From Acidobacteriota bacterium (GTDB taxonomy: Bacteria > Acidobacteriota > Thermoanaerobaculia > UBA5066 > Gp7-AA6): DNA of 64,000 nt. Positions within the stretch are counted from its first letter, which is position 1, and the number at the start of each line of letters is the position of its first letter. Shown here piece by piece: positions 39,688 through 47,457 of the stretch. The notes below the pieces were generated by a model. That model ran no database searches. It was not told where the DNA came from and saw only the letters and a list, made by a program, of their open reading frames with translations. The position numbers and the translations under genes were made by a program. Where the stretch lies: assembly GCA_027307335.1 (NCBI GenBank), contig DAHUXD010000034.1, positions 1-64,000 on the forward strand. Direction: 5' to 3'.

Positions 39688-42090
39688 CTACTGCAGGTTG
39701 AAGGTTTTCGTGATGAACACCGCCATCTGGCCGCGGGTGTTGGAGCTCGTCGGGCAGTAGTTGCCGCCGCCGCAGCCGCCGGTGATCTGCTCGTTCGCCA
39801 GCTGCTCGATCCAGTTCGCGAACGTCGACGGACAAGCGACGTCGCCGAAGATCCCCTGGCACGCCGGCGGCACGTACGAGGAGCCGTGTTCGCCCTTCAT
39901 GAGGAAGACCGCCATCTGATCGCGGCGCACGGGGTTGGTCGGGCAGAAGTTCCCGCCGCCGCAGCCGCCGGTGATGCCCTCGTTGGCCATCGCCTCGATC
40001 CACGGCGCGAAGTTCGACGTGCAGGGCACGTCGCCGAACATGCCGGTGCAGGGCGGCGGCGTGAAGCAGAGGCCGTGCTCGGCCTTGAGGATGAAGACGG
40101 CCATCTGCTGGCGCAGCGTCGGCGCGTCCACGCCGTAGTTGCCGCCGCCGACGCCGACCGTGATGCCGTTCGAGACGAGCGTCGTGACGAAGGCGTAGAA
40201 CTGCTGAGTTCCGGGCACGTCGAGGAAGTCGGCGACCCAGCCCTTCACGAGCGTCCCCGTCGTGCCGTCGGGCGTCACGACGACGACGTCGTTGACGGTG
40301 CCGGGCGAGAGCGCGGGCACGGTGATGTTCAGCGTGTGATCGTCGACGAAGGCCACCGGCGCCGCGATGCCGCCGATCGTGACCGTGGAAGGGTCCGCGA
40401 AATCGGTGCCGGAAACGGCGACGCCGCTGCCTCCCGAGGCGGGCCCCGAGGTGGGGTTGACGGAGAAGATGATCCGCTGCGCGAATTCCGACGTGTTGCC
40501 GTTCGGGTCGGTCGCCGTCGCCGTGATGCGCGCTCCGGCTTCGGTCACGACCGGAAGCGTCACGTCGAAGTCGAAGTGGCCGGCGCCGTCGGTCGAGATG
40601 GGCGCGGAGCCGAGGTAGGTCCTGCCTTGAAGGAACTCGCGCGGGAAGTTCGAGCAGGCCAGGTCCGCGTAGAAGTCCAGCACGAAGTCCGTGGACGGCG
40701 TGCTGTCGAACTTGCCGAGGATCTCGGTCCCGCCGGTCTCGGGTGCGAGGTGATTGACGGTCTTGATGATCGGGAAGTTCTGGCGAAGGTTCGGTCCGGT
40801 GTCCGCATCGCCGGCGTCGTTGGGGTCGGGGCTCGCGCTCGGGTCGCCGCACGACCCGCCGAGCGTGATGCCGAGCCTGCCGTTGCGGAACATCGAGTTG
40901 CCGACGATGGTCCAGGGCCCGGCGGTGCCCGTGATGCTGATGCCATGGGTCCCGCTGTAGGCGATGACGTTGCCCTCGCCGGGGCCCGTGCCTCCGATCG
41001 TGCCATTCGCGGGCCCCCAGGAATCCTGGACGTGGATCCCGCACTGTCCGTTGGGAAGCGGCAACGTGCCCGTGACATCCGTGCCGATCTTGTTGCCCTG
41101 GATCGTGATCCCGGTGACGCCGAGGCTCGAGCCGATCACGTCGATGCCGATGCCGGAACGGTTCGCCACGACGTTGTCGATGATCTTCGCGTTGGGCGCC
41201 ACGCCGATACTGATGCCGTCGGCCCCGCCGTTCGACAACTCGACCGTTCCCGTGGCGTCCGTGCCGATCAGGTTGCCCTGGACCGTCACGTTGCTGGCGT
41301 TGAACGCTCCCGCCTCTCCCAGCTGGACGGCCCGGACCGTCCACGTGCCGATCACGTTCGCGGCTCCCGGCGCGCTGCCGCCGATCATGACGGTGTCGCC
41401 GACCTCCACGTCGATGGCGCGTTGGGCGGTTCCGATGCCGGCCGTCCCGGCGGCGTTCAGGCTCAGGTAGTTGCCCTGGATGATCGTCCCGCTCCCGTCG
41501 GCCTGCATCAGGTCTCCGCCCGTGGATGCCATGACGTTGCGCGCGGCGGGATCCGTCCCGCCGATGACGTTGCCGTTGGTGAAGCTGATCTGGATCCCGA
41601 TGTTCGTTCCGACGACGGTGGAGCCGTCCGGATCGACGCCGATGAAGTTGCCGGTGATGACGTTGTTGCCGCTGCTGAGCAGGATCAGCGATCCGCCGGT
41701 GCCGGCGATCGACAATCCCCGGATCGTCGAACCGTCGCTTCCCGCCTGTAAGCCGATGCCCGGGTTCCCCGTTCCGGCGTCGATCTTGATCCGGATGACC
41801 GCGTCGTCCCCGACGGCGAGGGTGTTGGCGCTCGCTCCCGGCTGGGAGTAGCCGTCCAGGAAGACCGGACCGGTGATGGTGTCGAGGGTCGTCGAGAGCG
41901 CGATCGTGTGAACCCCCGACCCGGAGATGTTGAAGGCGATCGTGTCGAGTCCGGGGTTCGCGTTGGCGTCGAGGATCGCCTGCCGGAGCGATCCGGCGCC
42001 GCTGTCGTTCGTGTTCGTGACCGTGAAGGTCGCGGCGGTCGAGATCGTCGCGACGGCCAGGGCGACGAGGGGGAGCGCGAATCGGCGCAT
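39688..42090 (-). CDS. Secreted beta-helix protein with IPT-like domain and three SLH-like repeats (paralog 1)
   Basis: An 800-residue exported protein. A signal peptide (about 1-20) is followed by FTVTNTNDSGAGSLRQAILD, the start shared by the family. A right-handed parallel beta-helix region follows (about 110-430), rich in IQGN, NVISGN and IGTDxTGT turns. Next is a beta domain ending in ATDPNGNTSEFAQRI, an IPT-like domain (about 560-640), and three SLH-like repeats (about 640-800), of which repeats 2 and 3 contain ITGGCGGGNFCP/ITGGCGGGNYCP. The start is ATG 42090 with AGGAGG 5 bases upstream; only 12 bases separate it from paralog 2 upstream. Surface binding and adhesion are inferred from the SLH similarity. 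Confidence 0.85.
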   Translation of the reverse strand: MRRFALPLVALAVATISTAATFTVTNTNDSGAGSLRQAILDANANPGLDTIAFNISGSGVHTIALSTTLDTITGPVFLDGYSQPGASANTLAVGDDAVIRIKIDAGTGNPGIGLQAGSDGSTIRGLSIAGTGGSLILLSSGNNVITGNFIGVDPDGSTVVGTNIGIQISFTNGNVIGGTDPAARNVMASTGGDLMQADGSGTIIQGNYLSLNAAGTAGIGTAQRAIDVEVGDTVMIGGSAPGAANVIGTWTVRAVQLGEAGAFNASNVTVQGNLIGTDATGTVELSNGGADGISIGVAPNAKIIDNVVANRSGIGIDVIGSSLGVTGITIQGNKIGTDVTGTLPLPNGQCGIHVQDSWGPANGTIGGTGPGEGNVIAYSGTHGISITGTAGPWTIVGNSMFRNGRLGITLGGSCGDPSASPDPNDAGDADTGPNLRQNFPIIKTVNHLAPETGGTEILGKFDSTPSTDFVLDFYADLACSNFPREFLQGRTYLGSAPISTDGAGHFDFDVTLPVVTEAGARITATATDPNGNTSEFAQRIIFSVNPTSGPASGGSGVAVSGTDFADPSTVTIGGIAAPVAFVDDHTLNITVPALSPGTVNDVVVVTPDGTTGTLVKGWVADFLDVPGTQQFYAFVTTLVSNGITVGVGGGNYGVDAPTLRQQMAVFILKAEHGLCFTPPPCTGMFGDVPCTSNFAPWIEAMANEGITGGCGGGNFCPTNPVRRDQMAVFLMKGEHGSSYVPPACQGIFGDVACPSTFANWIEQLANEQITGGCGGGNYCPTSSNTRGQMAVFITKTFNLQ

Positions 42091-42102
42091 GGATCCTCCT
42101 GC

Positions 42103-44265
42103 TTATCGGAGTCCGAACGTTTTCGTCAGGAACACCGCCATCTGGCCGCGGGTGTTGGCGTTGCCGGGGCAGTAGTTGCCGCCGCCGCAGCCGCCCGTGA
42201 TCTGCTCGTTCGAGAGCTGCTCGATCCAGTCGGCGAAGGTCGACGGGCACGCCACGTCTCCGAAGATCCCCTGACACGTCGGCGGCAAGTAGGAGGAGCC
42301 GTGCTCGCCCTTCATGAGGAACACCGCCATCTGGTCCCGCCGCACGGGGCTCGTCGGGCAGAAGTTGCCGCCGCCGCAGCCGCCGGTGATGCCCTCGTTG
42401 GCCATCGCCTCGATCCAGGGAGCGAAGTTCGAGGAGCAGGGGACGTCGCCGAACATGCCGGCGCACGGCGGAGGCGCGTAGCAGAGGCCGTGCTTGGCCT
42501 TGAGGATGAAGACGGCCATCTGCTGACGGAGGGTGGGGGCGTCGACGCCGAAGTTGCCGCCGCCGACGCCGACGGTGATGCCGTTGGAGACGAGCGTGGT
42601 GACGAAGGAGTAGAACTGCTGGCCGCCGGGCACGTCGAGGAAATCCGACACCCACCCCTTGACGAGCGTCCCCGTCGTGCCGTCGGGCGTCACCACGACC
42701 ACGTCGTTGACCGTCCCGGGGGCAAGCACCGGAGACGTCGCGCTGAGCGTGTGATCGTCGATGAAGGCCGCGGCGGTGGAAATGCCGCCGATCGTCATCG
42801 TGGTCGGGGCAACGAAGTCGGTTCCGTGCACGTTGAAGACCGAGCCGCCGGAGGCGGGCCCGGAACTCACGTCCATGGAGAAGATGATGCGCTGCGAAAA
42901 CCCGGACGTGTTGCCGCCGGGATCGGTCGCCGTCGCCGAGATCCTCACCCCGGGATCGGTTGCGACCGGCAGCGTGACGTCGATCGCGGCGTTGCCGGAG
43001 CCGTCGGTCGTGGCCGGTGTCGTCCCGATCCACGTCAGGCCCTCGAGGTACTCGCGGGGGAAGTTCGAGCACGCCGGGTTGGCGTAGAAGTCGAGATCGA
43101 ACGTCGTCGAAGGCGTGCTGTTGAACTTTCCGACGATGCGGGTCGAGGCTCCGGTCGTGACGCTCTGGATGATCGGGAAGTTCTGGAGATTGTTGCTGCC
43201 TCCGTCCGCGTCGCCGGGATCGTTGGGGCTCGGCAGGTTCGTGGCCGTGTAGAGGTCGAGGCCGAGGTAGCCGTTGTCGTGGATCGAGTTGCCGCGCACG
43301 CGGGTCTGGGCGCCGTCGGTCTCGACGCCGTGCGCGCCGTTGTACGCGATGACGTTGCCCTCGTCGGGCCCGACGCCGCCGATCGTGCCTCCGTTGGCGC
43401 CGTGGTTCCAGATCCCGTGCAGGCCGTTGCCGAGCCGCGAAACACCGTCGGCGGCCACGCCGATGAGGTTTCCCTGGATGAGGACGTCCGCCTGGTAGAA
43501 GATGCCGCTCAAGCTGTTGCCGGAGATGACGTTGCCGGCGCCCGCGGCCGTGCCGCCGATCAGGGCGGGCATGTTCGAGTAGATGGCTTCCGCGTTGGGG
43601 ATCGCGAGCATCCCCGTCGCGTCGGTGCCGACGAGGTTGCCCTGGATCACCGCCCCGGTCCCGCCGGCGACCTGGATCGCCCCCCCGAACACCCCCGCCG
43701 TGTTGCCCGAGACGAGGTTGCGGTCGGCCGGGGCCGTTCCGCCGACGACGTCGCCGGTGCCGCCGATCTCGATGGCGGTGCCGTTCGGCCGGGCGAGCGT
43801 GCCGGTCGGGTCCGTGCCCAGAAAATTTCCCCGGATGACGTCGCCGGCGGCGCTGACCGTTTGCACCGCCGTGGCCCAGCGGTTGATGACGAGACCCCGG
43901 ATGGTGCTTGCCCCACCGGTGACGTTCAGGCCGAGCCCGCCGGCCACGCTGCCGTCGAGCTCGATCAGGAGGACGGCGTTGGTCGCGATGGGATCCGTGT
44001 TGAGGCTCGATCCCGGCTGGGTGTAGCCGTCGATGATGACGGAGTCGGTCAGGAACGGCAGCGGCGTGGCCGGCGTGATCGTATGGACGCCGGAGCCCGC
44101 GATGTTGAAGGCGATCGTGTCGAGGCCGGGATTGGCGTTGGCGTCGAGGATCGCCTGGCGCAGCGACCCGGCGCCCGAATCGTTGGTGTTCGTGACGGTG
44201 AAGGTCGCGGCCCCGCCGCAGGCCGCGGCGAGCACCGCTGCGAAAACGATCAGCGAGGCTTTCAT
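42103..44265 (-). CDS. Secreted beta-helix protein with IPT-like domain and three SLH-like repeats (paralog 2)
   Basis: A 720-residue exported protein with the same layout as paralog 1 but a shorter beta-helix. The signal peptide MKASLIVFAAVLAAACGGAA contains a Cys that could be a lipobox (AAAC), which would make this member a lipoprotein. The helix region has many GNVISGNS and IQGNLIGVA turns. The IPT-like domain reads SSGPASGGSVFNVHGTDF, and the C-terminal SLH-like repeats are nearly identical in DNA to paralog 1. GGGGAG stands 7 bases before the ATG at 44265. It is the first gene of a two-gene unit, and is divergent from the ECF sigma gene. Confidence 0.85.
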   Translation of the reverse strand: MKASLIVFAAVLAAACGGAATFTVTNTNDSGAGSLRQAILDANANPGLDTIAFNIAGSGVHTITPATPLPFLTDSVIIDGYTQPGSSLNTDPIATNAVLLIELDGSVAGGLGLNVTGGASTIRGLVINRWATAVQTVSAAGDVIRGNFLGTDPTGTLARPNGTAIEIGGTGDVVGGTAPADRNLVSGNTAGVFGGAIQVAGGTGAVIQGNLVGTDATGMLAIPNAEAIYSNMPALIGGTAAGAGNVISGNSLSGIFYQADVLIQGNLIGVAADGVSRLGNGLHGIWNHGANGGTIGGVGPDEGNVIAYNGAHGVETDGAQTRVRGNSIHDNGYLGLDLYTATNLPSPNDPGDADGGSNNLQNFPIIQSVTTGASTRIVGKFNSTPSTTFDLDFYANPACSNFPREYLEGLTWIGTTPATTDGSGNAAIDVTLPVATDPGVRISATATDPGGNTSGFSQRIIFSMDVSSGPASGGSVFNVHGTDFVAPTTMTIGGISTAAAFIDDHTLSATSPVLAPGTVNDVVVVTPDGTTGTLVKGWVSDFLDVPGGQQFYSFVTTLVSNGITVGVGGGNFGVDAPTLRQQMAVFILKAKHGLCYAPPPCAGMFGDVPCSSNFAPWIEAMANEGITGGCGGGNFCPTSPVRRDQMAVFLMKGEHGSSYLPPTCQGIFGDVACPSTFADWIEQLSNEQITGGCGGGNYCPGNANTRGQMAVFLTKTFGLR

Positions 44266-44373
44266 GGAGATCTCCCCTCGATGAAAGACCGCGAGAAATC
44301 GGGGCGAGTCGGGCCAGATCGCCTAAGTCTCTGAGCCGAGGCGGCTTCCTGAATCGACCGACCCGCTTTTTGC

Positions 44374-44379
44374 TAGTCT
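44374..44379 (+). promoter_or_regulatory. -10 box (TAGTCT, with upstream TGC) of the ECF sigma gene
   Basis: TGCTAGTCT forms an extended -10 element ending 12 bases before the ATG at 44392. The gene that it serves lies divergent to paralog 2, with 126 bases between the two start codons. Confidence 0.4.
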
Positions 44380-44391
44380 CCTTCCGATCCG

Positions 44392-44979
44392 ATGACACCC
44401 GAGGGCCCGGAGGCTCCCGAAAAGGGAGAGGTAACGCGGCTCCTGATCGCCTGGAACGCGGGCGATCGCGACGCGGTCGAGAGGCTGATGCCTCTCGTCT
44501 ACGCCGAGCTGCGCCGGATCGCCGAGCGCCAGTTTCGCCGCGAGCGCGCCGGCCACACGCTCCAGCCGACCGCGGTCGTGCACGAGGCGTACTTCCGCCT
44601 GGTCGACCAGACCCGCGTGACGTGGAAGAACCGCGGGCATTTCTTCGCCATCGCGGCGCAGGCGATGCGTCGGATTCTCATCGACCATGCCCGGGCCCGC
44701 GAGGCGGACAAGCGCGGTGGCCGGGAAGATCGCGTGACGCTCGATCTGGGCATCGCGTCGCCGGAGCCGGCCGACGACGTCGACCTGCTGGCGCTCGACG
44801 AGGCCCTCGTGCGCTTGAGGGCGCTCGACGAACCGCAGGCGCGGATCGTCGAGCTGCGGTTCTTCGGCGGCCTCTCGATCGAGGAGACCGCCGAGGTCCT
44901 CGAGACGTCGCCATCTTCGATCAAGCGCGAGTTCCGGTCCGCCCGCGCGTGGCTCTTCCGGGAGCTCGGGCGGCCATGA
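44392..44979 (+). CDS. ECF RNA polymerase sigma factor (TIGR02999/sigma-70 ECF type)
   Basis: A 195-residue sigma factor. Region 2 is in ELRRIAERQFRRERAGHTLQ and PTAVVHEAYFRLVDQ; region 4 carries the helix-turn-helix FGGLSIEETAEVLETSPSSI followed by KREFRSARAWL. The wording (ITRLLxxWxxGD, AYxRLVDQ) is that of the TIGR02999 group common in Acidobacteria and Planctomycetes, in which sigma factors are often paired with Ser/Thr kinases instead of an anti-sigma factor. It overlaps the kinase gene by ATGA, so the pair is translationally coupled. Its regulon is unknown. Confidence 0.93.
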   Translation: MTPEGPEAPEKGEVTRLLIAWNAGDRDAVERLMPLVYAELRRIAERQFRRERAGHTLQPTAVVHEAYFRLVDQTRVTWKNRGHFFAIAAQAMRRILIDHARAREADKRGGREDRVTLDLGIASPEPADDVDLLALDEALVRLRALDEPQARIVELRFFGGLSIEETAEVLETSPSSIKREFRSARAWLFRELGRP

Positions 44980-47453
44980 CGCCGGAGCGCTGGCGGGAGG
45001 TCAAGGACCTCTTCGACCGGGCGGTCGACCGGCCGGAATCGGAGCGCGCCGCCTTCCTCGACGTCGAGCGCCGCCGCGACGCCGAGCTGGCCGGGGAGGT
45101 CGCTCGTCTCCTCGACGCGCATGCGGCGGCCGGCGAGTTCCTCGAGCGTCCGGCGGTCGATCAGATCCGGCTGGCCGCCCCGGCGGCGGAGACCCCGGAG
45201 CGCATCGGGTCGTGGGAGATCGAGCGCGAGCTCGGCCACGGCGGGATGGGGACCGTTTACCTCGCGTCGCGCTCCGGCGACGGCTTCCGGCAGACGGTGG
45301 CGCTCAAGGTGGTGCGGCGCGGGATGGACACCGAGTTCGTCCTGCAGCGCTTCCGCGGCGAGCGGCGGATCCTCGCCGGACTCGACCATCCGGGCATCGC
45401 GCGTCTTCTCGATGGCGGTTCGACGGAGAGCGGCGCGCCCTACTTCGTCATGGAGTACATCGACGGGCGGCACCTGCTCGAGGAGGCGCGGGCGCGCGAT
45501 CTCCCCGTGCGCGAGCGGCTCCGGCTCTTCCTCCGGGTGTGCGACGCCGTGGCGTACGCGCACCGGCACCTGGTCGTGCATCGGGACATCAAGCCGTCGA
45601 ACGTGCTCGTAACGGCCGACGGAGTCCCGAAGCTCCTGGACTTCGGCCTCGCGAAGCTCCTGCGCCCGGACGGCGAGGGCGCCGACGGCCGGACGGAGAC
45701 GGCGCTCCGGCTGCTGACTCCCGACTACGCGAGCCCGGAGCAGGTGCGCGGGGAGTCGGTGACCACGGCGACCGACATCTACTCGCTCGGCGTCGTTCTG
45801 TACGAGCTCCTGACGGGCCAGCGCCCGTACCGCGTCACGGGACGCTCGCCCGAGGCGATCGCGCGGGCCGTCTGCGAGGAGGAGCCGCCGCGGCCGAGCG
45901 CGGCCTCCGCGACGCTTCGAGGCGACCTCGACAACGTGGTTCTGATGGCGCTCCGCAAGGAGCCGGATCGCCGCTACGCCTCGGTCGAGCAGTTCGCGGA
46001 GGACATCCGCCGCCACCTCGACGGCCGGCCGGTCTCCGCGCGCAAGGACACGCTGCGCTATCGCGCCGGGAAGTTCGTGACGCGGCACAAGGCCTCGGTC
46101 GCCGCCACGGCCGCCGCGGCCCTGCTGCTCGCGGGAGCGACCGTCGCGGCGCTCCAGCAGGCGCGCGAGGCGCGGCGGGAGCGGGCCGCCGCCGAGCGGC
46201 ACTTCAACGACATGCGCGCGCTCGCCGACTCGTTCCTGTTCGAGTTCCACGACGCGATCAAGGACCTCCCGGGCGCGACGCCGGCTCGCGAGCTCGTCGT
46301 GCGCCGCGCGCTCGAGTATCTGGAGAAGCTGTCCAGCGTGAAGGCGGACGACGTCGCCCTGCAGCGCGAGGTGGCGACCGCGTACGAGCGGGTCGCCAGG
46401 GTGCAGGGAGGACTGCTGGAGGCGCACCTCGGCGAGACCCGCGGCGCGCGCGACAGCCTGGCGAAGGCGCTCGCGATCCGGCGCGCGCTCGCCGCCGCCC
46501 CCCACCCCGACGTCGCGGACCAATCGGCACTCGCCGAGACGCGGCTGCAGCTCGCCGGCGTGCTCCTGACGGAGGGCGAGGTGGACGCAGCCGTGACCGA
46601 GGCGCGGGGCGCGGTCTCCACGCTGACCGCGCTCGCCGCCGCCGCGCCCTCGAACCGCGCCTTCGAGGTGGAGATGGCGCGCGCGCGGCGCACGCTCGGC
46701 CTCGCGCTGGCGCGGGCGGGCGACCGGCCGGCCGCGCTGGCGGAGCTCGAGGCGGCCGCCAGGACCTTCGAGGCGCTCGCCGCGGCCGATCCGGCGACGC
46801 CGGGCTACCGGCGCGAGCTCGCGATCACGCACCAGATGGTCGTCCACGCGCTCGGCGGCACGCGGGAACGCGAACGCGCCGCGGCGAGCTACGCGCGGGC
46901 GACCGCGCTGCAGGAGGAGCTCGTGCGCGCCGATCCCGGTAACTCCTCCCTCCAGCGGGAGCTCGCCTACACGCACATGGACATGGGGGGGTTCCTCGAG
47001 TGGAGCGGCGACGAGAAGACGGCGCTCGAGTGCTATGCCCGCGCGGTTCCCGTGGCCGAGGCGCTCGTGGCCTCGGATCCGCGCAACGCCGACGCGCGGC
47101 TTCTCCTCGCCGCGGCCTACAACAGCGTCGGCTATGGCCAGGCGACGACCGGCGACGCGGCCTCGGCGCTCGGAACCCTCGAGCGCTCCCGCCGGCTCTT
47201 CGAGGCGGTGGCCCGCGAGGATCCGGCGGACGTGCGCGCTCAGGTCGGGCTCGCGCGTCTCTACGAGAGCTTCGGCACGGCGGTCGAGGCGGGAGCCGGA
47301 CCGCCGTCCCTCCGCGCCCAGAAGGCGCGCGAGTGGTACGCGAAGAGCCGCGCCGGCTACGTCATGCTGCGGGGACGGGGCCTGCTCGACGGGCAGACGA
47401 CGACCGAGCTCGAATCGGTGTCGAAGAAGCTCGCGGCGCTCGGGCCGGGTTGA
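44976..47453 (+). CDS. Membrane-anchored Ser/Thr protein kinase with TPR-like C-terminal half
   Basis: An 825-residue PknB-type kinase. The kinase domain (about 75-345) has GHGGMGTVYLA, the ATP-binding Lys in VALKVV, the catalytic loop VVHRDIKPSN (near residue 202) and LLDFGLAKLL. The APE-like motif is TPDYASPEQVRG. A membrane helix follows (about 371-395, VAATAAAALLLAGATVAAL), then about 430 residues of helical TPR-like repeats outside the membrane. In this class the sigma factor encoded upstream is thought to be a phosphorylation partner; this is known of related systems and inferred here. The gene converges on the Vgb-like gene, 4 bases apart. Confidence 0.95.
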   Translation: MTPERWREVKDLFDRAVDRPESERAAFLDVERRRDAELAGEVARLLDAHAAAGEFLERPAVDQIRLAAPAAETPERIGSWEIERELGHGGMGTVYLASRSGDGFRQTVALKVVRRGMDTEFVLQRFRGERRILAGLDHPGIARLLDGGSTESGAPYFVMEYIDGRHLLEEARARDLPVRERLRLFLRVCDAVAYAHRHLVVHRDIKPSNVLVTADGVPKLLDFGLAKLLRPDGEGADGRTETALRLLTPDYASPEQVRGESVTTATDIYSLGVVLYELLTGQRPYRVTGRSPEAIARAVCEEEPPRPSAASATLRGDLDNVVLMALRKEPDRRYASVEQFAEDIRRHLDGRPVSARKDTLRYRAGKFVTRHKASVAATAAAALLLAGATVAALQQAREARRERAAAERHFNDMRALADSFLFEFHDAIKDLPGATPARELVVRRALEYLEKLSSVKADDVALQREVATAYERVARVQGGLLEAHLGETRGARDSLAKALAIRRALAAAPHPDVADQSALAETRLQLAGVLLTEGEVDAAVTEARGAVSTLTALAAAAPSNRAFEVEMARARRTLGLALARAGDRPAALAELEAAARTFEALAAADPATPGYRRELAITHQMVVHALGGTRERERAAASYARATALQEELVRADPGNSSLQRELAYTHMDMGGFLEWSGDEKTALECYARAVPVAEALVASDPRNADARLLLAAAYNSVGYGQATTGDAASALGTLERSRRLFEAVAREDPADVRAQVGLARLYESFGTAVEAGAGPPSLRAQKAREWYAKSRAGYVMLRGRGLLDGQTTTELESVSKKLAALGPG

Positions 47454-47457
47454 CGGT

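Noticed and set aside
39635-44398. 1587-residue minus-strand open frame over paralogs 1 and 2
   Set aside because: The product is Arg/His-rich and out of frame with both secreted proteins, which have signal peptides, ribosome-binding sites and clear domains. It is a shadow.
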